A stretch of 64,000 bases of DNA from Desulfovibrio sp. Huiquan2017 (GCF_017351175.1 NZ_JAFMPN010000011.1:62001-126000), one strand, 5' to 3'; positions 9,492-20,024 are shown, numbered from the stretch's first letter. The notes: a model not told the origin generated them from the letters alone. Numbers and translations are program-made.

Positions 9492-9950
9492 CTAATGTCC
9501 GGCAAAGACCATGTGGACATGGCCCTGCGCGTCCTGGGTCAGGGTGAAGATGGCGGCCCAGCGGTCGATGCAGCCGCCCTCATGGCTGCTTGGCGGCCCA
9601 AGTACGGCCGGGTCCACGGAAATCTCCGCGTTGACCGCCCCTTCCTTGATGAAGACCAGGCTCCAGCCGCCCTCCTTCCGGGGGGCGAGCATGTAGTCGC
9701 GGCCGAACAGGGTGGAAAAATCGTGCTCCGCGCCGGGCAGGACCACGCACACGGAATCCCAGTCGTAGTACTCCATGAAGGCGTCCAGGGAATGCGCCTT
9801 GCCGCTCCCGGCCCGTGTCTCCTTCAGGGCCTTGAAGAAACGGTCGCTGACGTACCTGCCCGTGTAATCGAAGGAGACCATCACGGTGAACAACAGGAGC
9901 AGGCCGACGGTCACGACCAGCGCGCTTTTGGTTCTCATGTGCATGGGCAT
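9492..9950 (-). CDS. Membrane-anchored hypothetical protein, 152 aa
   Basis: Unknown family. The chosen ATG at 9950 has a GGGAGG site just upstream; it gives a short basic start (MPMHMRTK), one N-terminal hydrophobic helix or uncleaved signal (ALVVTVGLLLLFTVMV) and a soluble domain of about 115 residues with two cysteines. The longer frame up to 10061 has no ribosome binding site. Its stop is two bases from the sirtuin start region, so it is the first gene of a two-gene operon. The soluble part is probably outside the cytoplasmic membrane. Confidence 0.65.
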   Translation of the reverse strand: MPMHMRTKSALVVTVGLLLLFTVMVSFDYTGRYVSDRFFKALKETRAGSGKAHSLDAFMEYYDWDSVCVVLPGAEHDFSTLFGRDYMLAPRKEGGWSLVFIKEGAVNAEISVDPAVLGPPSSHEGGCIDRWAAIFTLTQDAQGHVHMVFAGH

Positions 9951-10171
9951 ATCCCTCCCCTGGACGCAACCCCGAAGCAATCCCTTTGGAAAAACCCTAA
10001 AGGTTTGGCCGATTCCGGTCAAACCCACCCACGGTCTCGCACCGGCCCGCTTCGTCATCAATTGTCGACAAGAATTTTAACATTATTGGCAATATTCCGA
10101 CATTTTTTCCACTTTTGTCAAACGTGAAAAATACTTTTGTGTAGATCTCGCCAGAATTACGGGTTTTTTGC

Positions 10172-10188
10172 TTGGCCCCGGTTTTGCA
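10172..10188 (+). promoter_or_regulatory. Sigma-54 (-24/-12) promoter for amtB-glnB
   Basis: TTGGCCCCGGTTTTGCA matches the sigma-54 consensus with exact GG-N10-GC spacing (GG at 10174-10175, GC at 10186-10187) and a full TTGCA. The expected transcript start is near 10199, leaving a leader of about 15 bases that already contains the GGAGGT ribosome binding site. Nitrogen-control promoters of this type are standard for amtB/glnB in proteobacteria. Confidence 0.75.
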
Positions 10189-10213
10189 TAGCAGTCCGCT
10201 GGAGGTTTGAACA

Positions 10214-11774
<1,561 letters not shown>

Positions 11775-11792
11775 CCAACGAGAAAACGTTTT

Positions 11793-11814
11793 CCGGCCCG
11801 GACATCCGGGCCGG
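11793..11814 (+). repeat. Stable hairpin in the glnB-glnD gap
   Basis: CCGGCCCGGA and TCCGGGCCGG form a perfect ten-base-pair stem with a two-base loop 19 bases after the glnB stop. No T run follows. It may stabilise the abundant amtB-glnB message or cut down read-through into glnD; more GC-rich inverted pairs follow up to 11900. Confidence 0.5.
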
Positions 11815-11951
11815 GTCCATCCGGGCCGACGAGGAAGGAGAGTCCCGGCAGCCCGGGCACATTCCAGCCCATCCGGGCTGGCGGCGGCCGGGGGAAGGAG
11901 AGGCCCCCGGCCGCCTTCTCGTCGGCATACGGACAACCCAGGAGCCGCCCC

Positions 11952-14552
11952 ATGCAGTCGGACAGCCATCTCCCCGAATCCGCCCGCAGACTGAAACAGG
12001 CCCGGGCGGCCCTGTGGGCACGGGCCGAAGCCGGGGCCGTAGGCGGTTTCGCCTGGGAATACACGCACCTGGTGGACCAATATTTCGAAGACCGCATCCG
12101 CGAGGCCGGTCCCCAGCGGTTCGCCTTCGTGCTCACGGCCGTGGGCGGCTACGGACGCGGACGGTTGTGCCCCGGCTCGGACGTGGACGTGCTTCTGCTC
12201 TTCAAGCGCCGCATCCCGTCCGGAGCGGACCAATTCATCAAGACCCTGCTCTACCCCCTGTGGGACCTCGGCCTGGATCTGGGTCACGGCGTGCGCACCG
12301 TGGCCGATTGCGTGTCCCTTGCGCGCAAGGACTTCCAGGTCCTGGCCTCGCTCATGGACGCCCGCCCCCTGGCCGGGGAGGCCAAGGTCTTCGAGGCCTT
12401 CCGGGCGTCCTTCGCCTCCCGGGTCCTGAAGAAGTCCGGCGAGACCTTCGCAGCGTCCCTGCGTGACCACAACGCGGCCCGCGCCGCCCAGTACGGCGAC
12501 GCCTCGGCCCTGCTCGAACCCGAGCTCAAGAACGGTCTGGGCGGGCTGCGCGACGGCCAGCAGGTGGCCTGGCTGACCCGGGTGCTCGGGATTCTGGGAC
12601 GCGACGCCCTCTTCCTGCCCGAGGAACTGGCCCGGCTGCGCGAGGACCAGGCTTTCCTCAACCGCGTGCGCACGGCCCTGCACCTGGCCGCCGGGCGCAA
12701 GACCGACCGGCTCTTCTTCGACCTCCAGCCGCCCACGGCGCGGCTCATGGGCTTCGCCCCCCGGACCGCCTCGCCCGGAGACACCGGCCTGGCCGTGGAA
12801 TTTTTCCTGTCCCGGCTGCACCAGGCCATGACCCGGATCAAGGCCATGCGCGAGGCCCTGTTCCAGGAGGCCTTTCCGGCGCGCACCGGCCGCCCGCCCG
12901 AACTGTCCATCCGCAACCTGGACGCCGGGGTCGGGGGCATTCGTTTCAGGCGGCAATCCGAGGTCACCCCGGACAACGTGCTCGGCGCATTCCTGGAATC
13001 CGCGCGCACCGGCCTGCCCCTGACCTGGGGAGCGCGGCGCATCATCCGCCGCGACCCGGCCCGGTTCGCGGCGGGGCTGGCAGGCAAGCCCGAGACCCTA
13101 TCCCTGCTGGTGGAGATATTCCTGGCCCCGCACTGCCGCACCGCCCTGGACGGGCTCTTGGAGACGCGGCTTCTGCCCGCTCTGTTCCCGCCCTTCGCCG
13201 AGGTCGAGCATCTCATCCAATTCAACGACTACCACGTGCACCCGGTGGGCAGGCATACCTTGGCCACCGTGGCCCTGCTTTCGGACTTCCTGCGCGGCGA
13301 CGGAGAATGGACCGGCAAGTTGGCCGTCCACGTCGCCGATCCCGCCCGGTTGGTCCTGGCCGGATTCTTCCACGACTTGGGCAAGGGCGCGCCCGACCAC
13401 TCCGAGGCCGGGGCCGTCCTGGCCCGCGAGATGCTGACCCGCTACGGCAGACGGGACGAGATCGTCGAGGACGTAGCCTTCCTGGTGAGGCACCACCTGC
13501 TCCTGCCCAAGACCGCCACCAGGCGCGACCTGTCGGACGAACGCACGGTCTCGGACGTGGCCGCCACGGTCGGGACCACGGCCCGCCTGGACATGCTCCA
13601 CCTGCTTTCCGTGGCCGATTCCATGGCCACCGGACCGCGCGCCTGGAGCGGCTGGACCAGTTCCCTGCTCGGCGAACTGTATTTCAAGGTACGCAACCTG
13701 TTGCGCCACGGCCCTCTGGCCGAGCCGGCCGCGGCCCGCCGCCTGGCCGACGCCCGGCTGGCCGTGCTCTCCGCCGCCTCGGACCAGGACCCGGAGTACG
13801 TGGACGCGGCCCTGCGGGCCATGCCCCCGCGCGCCTTCCTGGCCCTGACCCCCGAGGCCATCGCCGGACACGTCCGGCTGGTGAAAAAACTCTGGGCGGC
13901 CGTGGCCGATGACCACATGCGCAAGCCGTCCTCCATCGGCGGTAAGGGGGTCAATCTCATCGAGGCCGCCCCGGGCAGAGCCGAGAACACCTTCAAGCTG
14001 ACCATCGCCGCCGTGGACCAACCCCGCCTCTTCGCCACCATAGCCGGAGCCCTCTCCCTGCACGGCCTGAACATCCTGGCCGCCGACATCTTCACATGGA
14101 AGGACGGCACGGCCGTGGACGTCTTCACCGTGGCCGAACCGCCCGAGAACCTGTACCCCGAGGAAGTCTGGGCCCGAGTCAGCCGGTCCGTGCGCTACGC
14201 CATGGTCGGCAAACTCGATCTGGCGGCGCGACTCAGGGAGCGCGGCGAATCGCCCCTGAACCGCGGGCGGGGCCGTCCACGCCTGAAGCCCCTGGCGACC
14301 ATCGACAACCGGGCGAGCGACTTCTACACCGTGGTGGAGGTGGCGGCCACGGACCGCACCGGTTTCCTGTTCGACATGGCCCGCACCCTGGCCGCCCACG
14401 GGCTGTCCATCCACCTGGCCATGATCACGACCATCAAGGGCCGGGCCGCCGACGTCTTCCACGTGCGCACGCAGGACGGTCAACGATTGCTGGACGAGGA
14501 ACGCATGGCCGCCCTGCGCAGGGATCTCCTGCACGCAGCCACGCCCCGGTAA
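11952..14552 (+). CDS. glnD: PII uridylyltransferase / uridylyl-removing enzyme GlnD
   Basis: An 866-residue bifunctional enzyme that adds or removes UMP on PII. Domains in order: nucleotidyltransferase with GGYGRGRLCPGSDVDVLLLF at residues 65-84 (G-S-D-x-D metal motif); GlnD linker region with LKNGLGGLRDGQ; HD phosphohydrolase with FFHDLGKGAPDHSEAG near residue 473; and two C-terminal ACT domains that sense glutamine (about 680-760 and 790-866). Length matches the family. It follows amtB-glnB with a 177-base gap and has its own AGGAG site. The set forms a full ammonium-sensing circuit. Confidence 0.96.
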   Translation: MQSDSHLPESARRLKQARAALWARAEAGAVGGFAWEYTHLVDQYFEDRIREAGPQRFAFVLTAVGGYGRGRLCPGSDVDVLLLFKRRIPSGADQFIKTLLYPLWDLGLDLGHGVRTVADCVSLARKDFQVLASLMDARPLAGEAKVFEAFRASFASRVLKKSGETFAASLRDHNAARAAQYGDASALLEPELKNGLGGLRDGQQVAWLTRVLGILGRDALFLPEELARLREDQAFLNRVRTALHLAAGRKTDRLFFDLQPPTARLMGFAPRTASPGDTGLAVEFFLSRLHQAMTRIKAMREALFQEAFPARTGRPPELSIRNLDAGVGGIRFRRQSEVTPDNVLGAFLESARTGLPLTWGARRIIRRDPARFAAGLAGKPETLSLLVEIFLAPHCRTALDGLLETRLLPALFPPFAEVEHLIQFNDYHVHPVGRHTLATVALLSDFLRGDGEWTGKLAVHVADPARLVLAGFFHDLGKGAPDHSEAGAVLAREMLTRYGRRDEIVEDVAFLVRHHLLLPKTATRRDLSDERTVSDVAATVGTTARLDMLHLLSVADSMATGPRAWSGWTSSLLGELYFKVRNLLRHGPLAEPAAARRLADARLAVLSAASDQDPEYVDAALRAMPPRAFLALTPEAIAGHVRLVKKLWAAVADDHMRKPSSIGGKGVNLIEAAPGRAENTFKLTIAAVDQPRLFATIAGALSLHGLNILAADIFTWKDGTAVDVFTVAEPPENLYPEEVWARVSRSVRYAMVGKLDLAARLRERGESPLNRGRGRPRLKPLATIDNRASDFYTVVEVAATDRTGFLFDMARTLAAHGLSIHLAMITTIKGRAADVFHVRTQDGQRLLDEERMAALRRDLLHAATPR

Positions 14553-14615
14553 AAGCACTTTACTTTTCGAAGACGGGCCGTAAAGTGTGAACAAACCGCA
14601 GCCCGAGGACGCATC

Positions 14616-15221
14616 ATGCCCATAGATCTGACCATCTTTTCCGACTTCGTCTGTCCGTTCTGTTTCGTCGGCTCGGGGATCATCGACCACCTGAGGCGCG
14701 ATTTCGACCTCCGCGACACATGGCTCCCCCACGAACTGCACCCGGAGACCCCGCCCGAGGGACGCCCGGTGGACGAATTGTTCGACCGCTTCGACATCGA
14801 CCAGGTGACCATGACCTGCAACCAGCGAGGCAAGCCCTACGGCATCCGATTCACCCGGATGACCACGCTGTCCAACTCCCGCCTGGCCCTGGAGGCGGCG
14901 GAATTCGCCCGGGACGCGGGCCGGTTCCACGAGTTTCACGAACGCATGTTCCGGGCCTGCTTCACCGAGGGCAGGAACATCGGCGACATGGAGGTCATCC
15001 TGGACGTAGCCGTCCGCTCGGGCCTGGACCCGGCCGGAGTCGGGGAGGCGCTCACGGACCATCGCTACGCCGCGCGGATCAAGGACGGTTCGGCCCGGGC
15101 GCGGGCGGCGGGCGTGACGGCCATCCCCTCCTTCTTCATCAAGGGGCAGCCGCCCATCACCGGGGCCGTGGACGAGGCCGTCCTGCGCCGGGCCCTGGAA
15201 ACGGCTCTGCGAGCCGAGTGA
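14616..15221 (+). CDS. DsbA-family thiol oxidoreductase (FrnE-like)
   Basis: A 201-residue thioredoxin-fold protein of the DsbA/FrnE group. The active-site motif is CPFC near residues 14-17 (FSDFVCPFCF), a helical insertion follows, and the cis-Pro loop appears as AIPSFFIKGQ near residue 168. There is no signal peptide, so it should be cytoplasmic, as for FrnE proteins, which differ from periplasmic DsbA. Substrate unknown. It lies downstream of glnD by 63 bases and upstream of an asparaginase gene. Confidence 0.88.
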   Translation: MPIDLTIFSDFVCPFCFVGSGIIDHLRRDFDLRDTWLPHELHPETPPEGRPVDELFDRFDIDQVTMTCNQRGKPYGIRFTRMTTLSNSRLALEAAEFARDAGRFHEFHERMFRACFTEGRNIGDMEVILDVAVRSGLDPAGVGEALTDHRYAARIKDGSARARAAGVTAIPSFFIKGQPPITGAVDEAVLRRALETALRAE

Positions 15222-15261
15222 ACCACAATAAACCACAACAAACCGCAACGAGTTGAGAGAT

Positions 15262-16257
15262 ATGGCACAACAGGCTGAAATCGTGATTTTCTTCACCGGA
15301 GGGACCATCGGCATGTCCCCGGTGGAAGGCAAGGAAGGCGTGGCTCCCGGCGGCAACTTCGACGGGTTGCTCAACCAACTTTCGCCCCAGGAGGCGACCG
15401 TCACCCTACGGCCCGTGCTCTGGTCGGACAAGCCGAGCCCGCACATGACCCCGGCGGACATGTTTCGGCTGGCCCGCGACGTGGAGGCCGTCCTGCAGGA
15501 AGAGTCCGTGCTCGGGGCCGTGGTCCTGCACGGCACGGACACCCTGGTGGAAACCGCCTACATGTGCGACCTGGTCATCCACTCGGACAAGCCGGTCATC
15601 CTGACCGGGTCCATGCGCTACTATTCCGAGGCGGGCTACGACGGCATCCGCAACCTGGCCAACACCGTACGCGCCTGCCTGCTCCCCCTGCCTCCCGGCA
15701 TCGGGGCGTGCATCCTGATGACGGACCGCATCTTCGCGGCCCGCGAGGCGGTCAAGGTCAACTCGCTCAACGTGGACGCCTTTGAATCCCGCGAGGCAGG
15801 CGTGGTCGGCTACGTGGCCGGGGAGTCCGTGCTCCTGGCCCGACGCCATTCCCTGGCCATGCCCCGGCGCAAGTTCAATCCGGCCGCCATCGAATCCAAC
15901 GTGCCGCTCATCACCGCGTATACGGGAATTGACCGGAAACCTCTCGATCATGCAATAAGCGAGGGTGCAAAGGGGATTGTAATCGAAGGGTTCGGCGCGG
16001 GCAACGTGCCTCCGGCCATGGTCGAAGGCATCGAGGCGTGCCTGGACAGGGGCCTTCCCGTGGTCCTGACCACCCGCTGCATCGAGGGCGGGGTCTGGCC
16101 CATCTACGGCTATCCCGGCGGCGGGGCCGACCTGCACGCCAAGGGGGTCATCCTGTCCGGCAGGCTAGGCGGGCCCAAGGCACGCATCCGGCTCATGTGC
16201 GCCCTGGGGCTGACCAGCGACCCGGACGCGATCCGCGAGATATTCGAAGAGGCCTAG
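15262..16257 (+). CDS. L-asparaginase
   Basis: A 331-residue asparaginase/glutaminase-family enzyme that hydrolyses asparagine to aspartate and ammonia. Both threonine signatures are present: IFFTGGTIGM at the N-terminus and VVLHGTDTLVETAY near residue 95, plus TGSMRYYSEAGYDGIRNL. No signal peptide is seen, so it resembles the cytoplasmic type I enzyme. I chose ATG 15262; a TTG three codons upstream is also in frame. Proximity to the ammonium cluster fits nitrogen scavenging, but co-regulation is only inferred. It ends four bases from the convergent HD-GYP gene. Confidence 0.88.
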   Translation: MAQQAEIVIFFTGGTIGMSPVEGKEGVAPGGNFDGLLNQLSPQEATVTLRPVLWSDKPSPHMTPADMFRLARDVEAVLQEESVLGAVVLHGTDTLVETAYMCDLVIHSDKPVILTGSMRYYSEAGYDGIRNLANTVRACLLPLPPGIGACILMTDRIFAAREAVKVNSLNVDAFESREAGVVGYVAGESVLLARRHSLAMPRRKFNPAAIESNVPLITAYTGIDRKPLDHAISEGAKGIVIEGFGAGNVPPAMVEGIEACLDRGLPVVLTTRCIEGGVWPIYGYPGGGADLHAKGVILSGRLGGPKARIRLMCALGLTSDPDAIREIFEEA

Positions 16258-16261
16258 CCGG

Positions 16262-17515
16262 TTATCTGGAGCTTTCGGCGAAATGCCGGAACTCGGCCAA
16301 GGCGCGACTCTGGACCATGGCCCGGACCGCGTCCAACTGGTCGTGGTTCTCTATGACCAGGTTGACGATGTCCATGTCCAGAAATCCGTTGTCCGCCATG
16401 GAGCGGAGCACGGCCACGACACGCTCGCGGGGCATGCCCTTGCGGTAGGGCCGGTCCTCGGTGATGGCCGTGTGCACGTCCGCCACCTGCATGATCCGGG
16501 AGCCTAGGGACAAGTCCTTGTCGGTCAATCCCAGGGGATACCCCTTGCCGTTGAGCCGCTCATGGTGCTGGCAGGCCCAATCCGCCACTTCGCCCAGCCC
16601 GGGGATGGAATGCAGGACTTCGGCGCAGACCGTGGCGTGATCCTTGATCCGGACGTATTCGTCCTCGTCCAGGGCGCCCGGCTTGTCCAGCAGGACCGTG
16701 GGCACGGCCAGCTTGCCGATGTCGTGCAGGTTTGCGGCCAGCCGCATGGCTTTCTGTTCCTGCTCGCTCATGCCCGCCAACCGGGCCAGTTGGACCGCGG
16801 TTTCGGCCACGCCCGCCGTGTGGGTGGCCGTGTGGCGGCTTCGGAAGTCGATGATCCGGGTGAAGAAACCCGAAAAGTCGATGAGCTGGTCCGGGGTGAT
16901 GCGCACGTCGAGTAAATCCTTGGAGAGCATCTCGCGCACGGGACGGTCCATGTCCTCGACCAGGGGCCAGAAGATGCCTCCCTCGGCCAGCTCCTTGAAG
17001 GCCTGGAGCAGCTCCGGGGCGTACAGGTCCGAGGTAAACCCGGCCACGGCCCGTTCCACCGCCTCGCGTTCGAGCCCCTTGGAGCCCGTCCGGCGCAGGA
17101 TGTCCACTCGGTCGGCCAGGTTGACAATGTTGGACAGCAGCAGGGTTTCGCGGTCGCCCTCCTGTCGAACGACCCGCAAATCCCTCCAACTGGTGTGGTG
17201 ATAGAGGACGATGCGCGAAGCGCGATCCAGGAAGGGGTGATCCTTGAGCAGCCGGTAGCCGACCACGGCATGCTCCTCCAGGTCCGCGTCGAAGCTCAGC
17301 CCGTCCAGGGCCAGGTCCATGGAAAAGGCCCCGATGTCGTGGAGTAACCCGGCCAGAAGCAGATCGACCAGGGAAGAGGCCCCGATGCCCACATGGCCGC
17401 CCAGAAGGGCCGACCCCAGCCCCACCCGCCGGTGGTGGCCTGTGACCGTAGGTGAAATATAGTCCAGAGCGGAGGATATGCCGCAGGCAAGGTCGATGAG
17501 AGAAACGTTTTCCAT
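16262..17515 (-). CDS. Tandem HD / HD-GYP domain protein, probable cyclic di-GMP phosphodiesterase
   Basis: A 417-residue cytoplasmic protein with two HD-type halves. The N-terminal half has HHRRVG and GLLHDIGAFSM (HD pair) but no GYP loop. The C-terminal half is a full HD-GYP unit: HTATHTAGVAE, ANLHDIGKLAVP, HHERLNGKGYP (the usual D before G is N) and the ADVHTAITEDRPYRKGM tail. Family knowledge suggests hydrolysis of cyclic di-GMP, with the first HD-like half as sensor or regulator. No receiver, PAS or membrane part is attached. Monocistronic. Confidence 0.88.
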   Translation of the reverse strand: MENVSLIDLACGISSALDYISPTVTGHHRRVGLGSALLGGHVGIGASSLVDLLLAGLLHDIGAFSMDLALDGLSFDADLEEHAVVGYRLLKDHPFLDRASRIVLYHHTSWRDLRVVRQEGDRETLLLSNIVNLADRVDILRRTGSKGLEREAVERAVAGFTSDLYAPELLQAFKELAEGGIFWPLVEDMDRPVREMLSKDLLDVRITPDQLIDFSGFFTRIIDFRSRHTATHTAGVAETAVQLARLAGMSEQEQKAMRLAANLHDIGKLAVPTVLLDKPGALDEDEYVRIKDHATVCAEVLHSIPGLGEVADWACQHHERLNGKGYPLGLTDKDLSLGSRIMQVADVHTAITEDRPYRKGMPRERVVAVLRSMADNGFLDMDIVNLVIENHDQLDAVRAMVQSRALAEFRHFAESSR

Positions 17516-17829
17516 GTCGAATCACACTATCTTGTACGAATATTCAAAAAACTAAACCGCGCTCTTGAAGAATCGCCGCTTGCCCGGCCGCTGCCAATTA
17601 TATTTCCATTCCGGGCACAGGGGCCACAACATATCCGCCACAGGTTGTCAACAACCGGTGACATAGCCGCCCCGGCGACCACCGGTCCCGAACCATGTCA
17701 AGTTGATTTTCCCTGCCGATCGAACGCTTTTCCCTGCCATTCGTTGCCCGAAGCCGGGTGCGCGAAAAACCCGTGGTACGCTGTCCGCACCGGGATGCCC
17801 GCAACCCTAGCCAAACGAGGAACACGCCA
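17516..17829. other. Divergent intergenic region with no gene
   Basis: Between the HD-GYP gene and the phage-like gene. It holds a small inverted repeat, GGTTG-TCAA-CAACC at 17643-17656, and a GAGGAA ribosome binding site just before 17830. I see no confident promoter or RNA gene. Confidence 0.5.
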
Positions 17830-18411
17830 ATGGCAACGAGTGTGATTGAAATCTGCAACAATGCCCTGTTGGACCTGGGAGAGGACGCGATCATGTCCCT
17901 GGGAGACAATTCCAAGGCCGCCGGGCTGTGCAACCACCGCTGGCCCTCGGTGCGCGACGCCGTGTTGCGCGCCCACCCGTGGAACTGCGCCATGGCCCAG
18001 GCCGAACTGGCCGCCGGGGCCACGGCCCCCTTGTGGAAATGGGCCTACAAGTATGTCCTGCCCACGGATTTCCTGCGGATCATCGCCATCACCGGTGCGG
18101 ACGGCGAGGAGGTGGGGGATTGGGAAATCCAGGCCGGGATCATCCTCTGCGACGAGAACGCCCCGATTTTCATCTCCTACGTGCGCCGGGAGACCGACCC
18201 CAAGAAGTATGACGCCCTGCTGGCCGAGGCCCTGTCCGCGCGGCTGGGGGCCACCCTGGCCTACCCTCTGTCCGGGTCCACGTCCCTGGCCCAGTCGTGT
18301 TGGAAGGCCTATCAGGAGAAGCTGGCCGAGGCGCGCGGCGTGAACGCCCGCGAGGGCGTACCCGAGTCCGTGACGCCGACCACATGGCTGGGAGCCAAGT
18401 TCGGGGGCTGA
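17830..18411 (+). CDS. Phage tail-tubular-protein-A-like (Gp11-type) protein, isolated
   Basis: A 193-residue protein whose N-terminus has the layout of phage T7-type tail tubular protein A and related head-tail connector proteins: ATSVIEICNNALLDLGEDAI, then RWPSVRDAVLRAHPWN with the conserved HPW, then an alternating middle (YVLPTDFLRII). The start at 17830 has GAGGAA upstream. No other phage gene, integrase or att site is nearby; it sits between a signalling gene and rsmB and has host-like GC content. It may be a prophage relic or a domesticated structural protein. The family call rests on pattern memory only. Confidence 0.6.
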   Translation: MATSVIEICNNALLDLGEDAIMSLGDNSKAAGLCNHRWPSVRDAVLRAHPWNCAMAQAELAAGATAPLWKWAYKYVLPTDFLRIIAITGADGEEVGDWEIQAGIILCDENAPIFISYVRRETDPKKYDALLAEALSARLGATLAYPLSGSTSLAQSCWKAYQEKLAEARGVNAREGVPESVTPTTWLGAKFGG

Positions 18412-18412
18412 C

Positions 18413-18445
18413 AAAAAGGCGGCGCGGCCCGAATCGGGCCGCGCC
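18413..18445. terminator. Bidirectional terminator between the phage-like gene and rsmB
   Basis: GGCGCGGCCCG and CGGGCCGCGCC form an eleven-base-pair stem with a three-base loop at 18421-18445. A run of five A on the left gives a T run for minus-strand transcripts coming from rsmB; on the plus strand the stem is followed by GAAAACTATTTT. Confidence 0.8.
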
Positions 18446-18450
18446 GAAAA

Positions 18451-19725
18451 CTATTTTACGGACAGGGAGGCCGCGTAGAAGAACTCGTTCAACGGCGAGT
18501 CGGACGGGGTGGTCCATTCGCGCTCGACCCGAACCCGCTCGTGGTCACCGGCGAACCGGGTGACGAGCCCCTGGTTCTCCTCGGGATTGAGAGTACAGGT
18601 GATGACCGCGATACGCCCGCCGGGCCGGACCCGCTCCAGGGCGTTGTCCAGGATCTCCCGCTGCAACAGGGTCAGGTCCCCGAGATCGGCGGGCCGACGC
18701 TTCCATTTGGTGTCCGGGCGGCGCGAAAGCACGCCCAGCCCCGAGCACGGCATATCCAGGAGGATGACGCCGGGCACGCGGGGCGGTTCGGCCTCGGCCG
18801 CGTTGGCCTCGAAGGTCTCCACCCCGGGCAGTTCGCGGCACAGCGCGGCCAGGCGGCCCCGATGCGGGTCCGAGGCGAACACGTCGAGCCCCTTTTCCAG
18901 CAACACGCGGGTCTTGCCCCCCCGTCCGGCGCAGGCGTCCCAGACCGGGCCGTCCCAGGTCTCCGGCTCCAGGGCTTCCATGGCCTGGCGCGCGGCAAAG
19001 GACTGCCGGGCCAGGGGAGGGTCGGGTTCGCCCTCGAAAGCGGTACCCGCGGGCAGGGCGAAACTCATGCCGTCGATATCAAGAAGCTCGGGCCAGCTCG
19101 AAATCTCGGTGTACAGGGCGTCCGCCTCGGGGTGGCCGAAGAGGTTGAAGCCGAGCGCCGGGGGTCGAAGCTGAGCCTCCAGATAGTCGATGGCCGTCTT
19201 CTCCCCGTATTCGCGCCACCACAGGTCCACCAGCCATTGCGGGCAGGAGTACCAGCGAGACAGAAATTCCGGCAGGGAGGCGTCCTTGCGGAAAAAGTCG
19301 GGATCATGGGCGTCGTCGCCCAATTCGGACACCCGCCGAAGCACGGCGTTGAACAATCCGGCCAACCGCGCGCCCGGCTTGGACTTGGAAAACTCCACGG
19401 CCCAATCCACCGAGGCGTAGGCCGGGACCTTGTCCAGAAACAGAATTTCGTAGGCGGCCACACCCATGGCCAAACGCATCTTGGGATTGAGCTTCCCGGG
19501 ATCCTTGAGGAACCTTGAAAGGACGTACTCAAGGCGGCCCTTAAGCCGCAGGTATCCGTAACTCAACTCCGTGGCCAGGCCTTGGTCGCGCGGGTCGTCC
19601 ACGCCGGAGGACAGGGCCGCATCCAGGGAGGCCTGGATGTCCTGCTTGTTCATGAGACAACGAAACAGGGCTTCGAGCGCCACCCGCCTGGCGGCGGGCA
19701 AGGGCTTGGAGGAACGTGCTTGCAT
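18451..19725 (-). CDS. rsmB: 16S rRNA m5C967-type methyltransferase (RsmB/NOP2 family)
   Basis: A 424-residue SAM-dependent RNA cytosine-C5 methyltransferase. The N-terminal NusB-like RNA-binding domain (ARRVALEALFRC to FNAVLRRVSEL, about residues 11-135) identifies RsmB rather than RsmF. The catalytic domain shows VWDACAGRGGKTRVLLEKG for SAM, the DMPCSGLG motif with the release cysteine, and VITCTLNPEENQ with the nucleophile cysteine (TCT in place of the more usual TCS). Length is normal. Downstream is a good terminator; upstream on the same strand is a small lipoprotein gene. Confidence 0.9.
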   Translation of the reverse strand: MQARSSKPLPAARRVALEALFRCLMNKQDIQASLDAALSSGVDDPRDQGLATELSYGYLRLKGRLEYVLSRFLKDPGKLNPKMRLAMGVAAYEILFLDKVPAYASVDWAVEFSKSKPGARLAGLFNAVLRRVSELGDDAHDPDFFRKDASLPEFLSRWYSCPQWLVDLWWREYGEKTAIDYLEAQLRPPALGFNLFGHPEADALYTEISSWPELLDIDGMSFALPAGTAFEGEPDPPLARQSFAARQAMEALEPETWDGPVWDACAGRGGKTRVLLEKGLDVFASDPHRGRLAALCRELPGVETFEANAAEAEPPRVPGVILLDMPCSGLGVLSRRPDTKWKRRPADLGDLTLLQREILDNALERVRPGGRIAVITCTLNPEENQGLVTRFAGDHERVRVEREWTTPSDSPLNEFFYAASLSVK

Positions 19726-19815
19726 ATCTGCCCTCTTACGCGCCGAGAACCCTATTTGGCAAGAGGCTCGACCCGACAGCCGCGTGACGAATTTGCGCCT
19801 TTCAGCAGCCGACCG

Positions 19816-20007
19816 TTATTCGAAAAGCTTTTTGGCGGCATTACCCGCGTCTTCGGCGGCCTTGTCCATCTGCTGGCCCGCCTCCTGGGCGGCCTTGTCG
19901 ATTTTCTTGCCCGCCTTCTCCATGGGGCCTTCCTCGCTGCAGCCCACGGCCATGGCCACAAAGACGAGCAGACAGACCACAACGATAACTTTTTTGAATA
20001 ATTTCAT
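19816..20007 (-). CDS. Small lipoprotein, 63 aa
   Basis: A lipoprotein signal peptide (KKVIVVVCLLVFVAMAVGC) ends in the lipobox AVGC, giving a mature peptide of about 41 residues. The mature part is an amphipathic helix of Lys/Asp/Glu/Ala repeats (KAGKKIDKAAQEAGQQMDKA), like small YtxH/apolipoprotein-type helical envelope proteins. Start 20007 gives the shortest complete signal peptide; the longer frame overlaps the molybdopterin gene. It begins 17 bases after the stop of the molybdopterin oxidoreductase gene, so may be co-transcribed with it. Confidence 0.75.
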   Translation of the reverse strand: MKLFKKVIVVVCLLVFVAMAVGCSEEGPMEKAGKKIDKAAQEAGQQMDKAAEDAGNAAKKLFE

Positions 20008-20024
20008 GGTAATAACATCTCCAT

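Noticed and set aside
10115-10130. TTGTCAAACGTGAAAA upstream of amtB resembles TTGTCAACGTGAAAG at 54775 upstream of aprB
   Set aside because: Neither is a palindrome and the shared stretch is short; I treat the likeness as chance without more genomes.
17516-17829. Attachment site or prophage border next to the phage-like gene
   Set aside because: No tRNA, integrase or flanking direct repeat was found.
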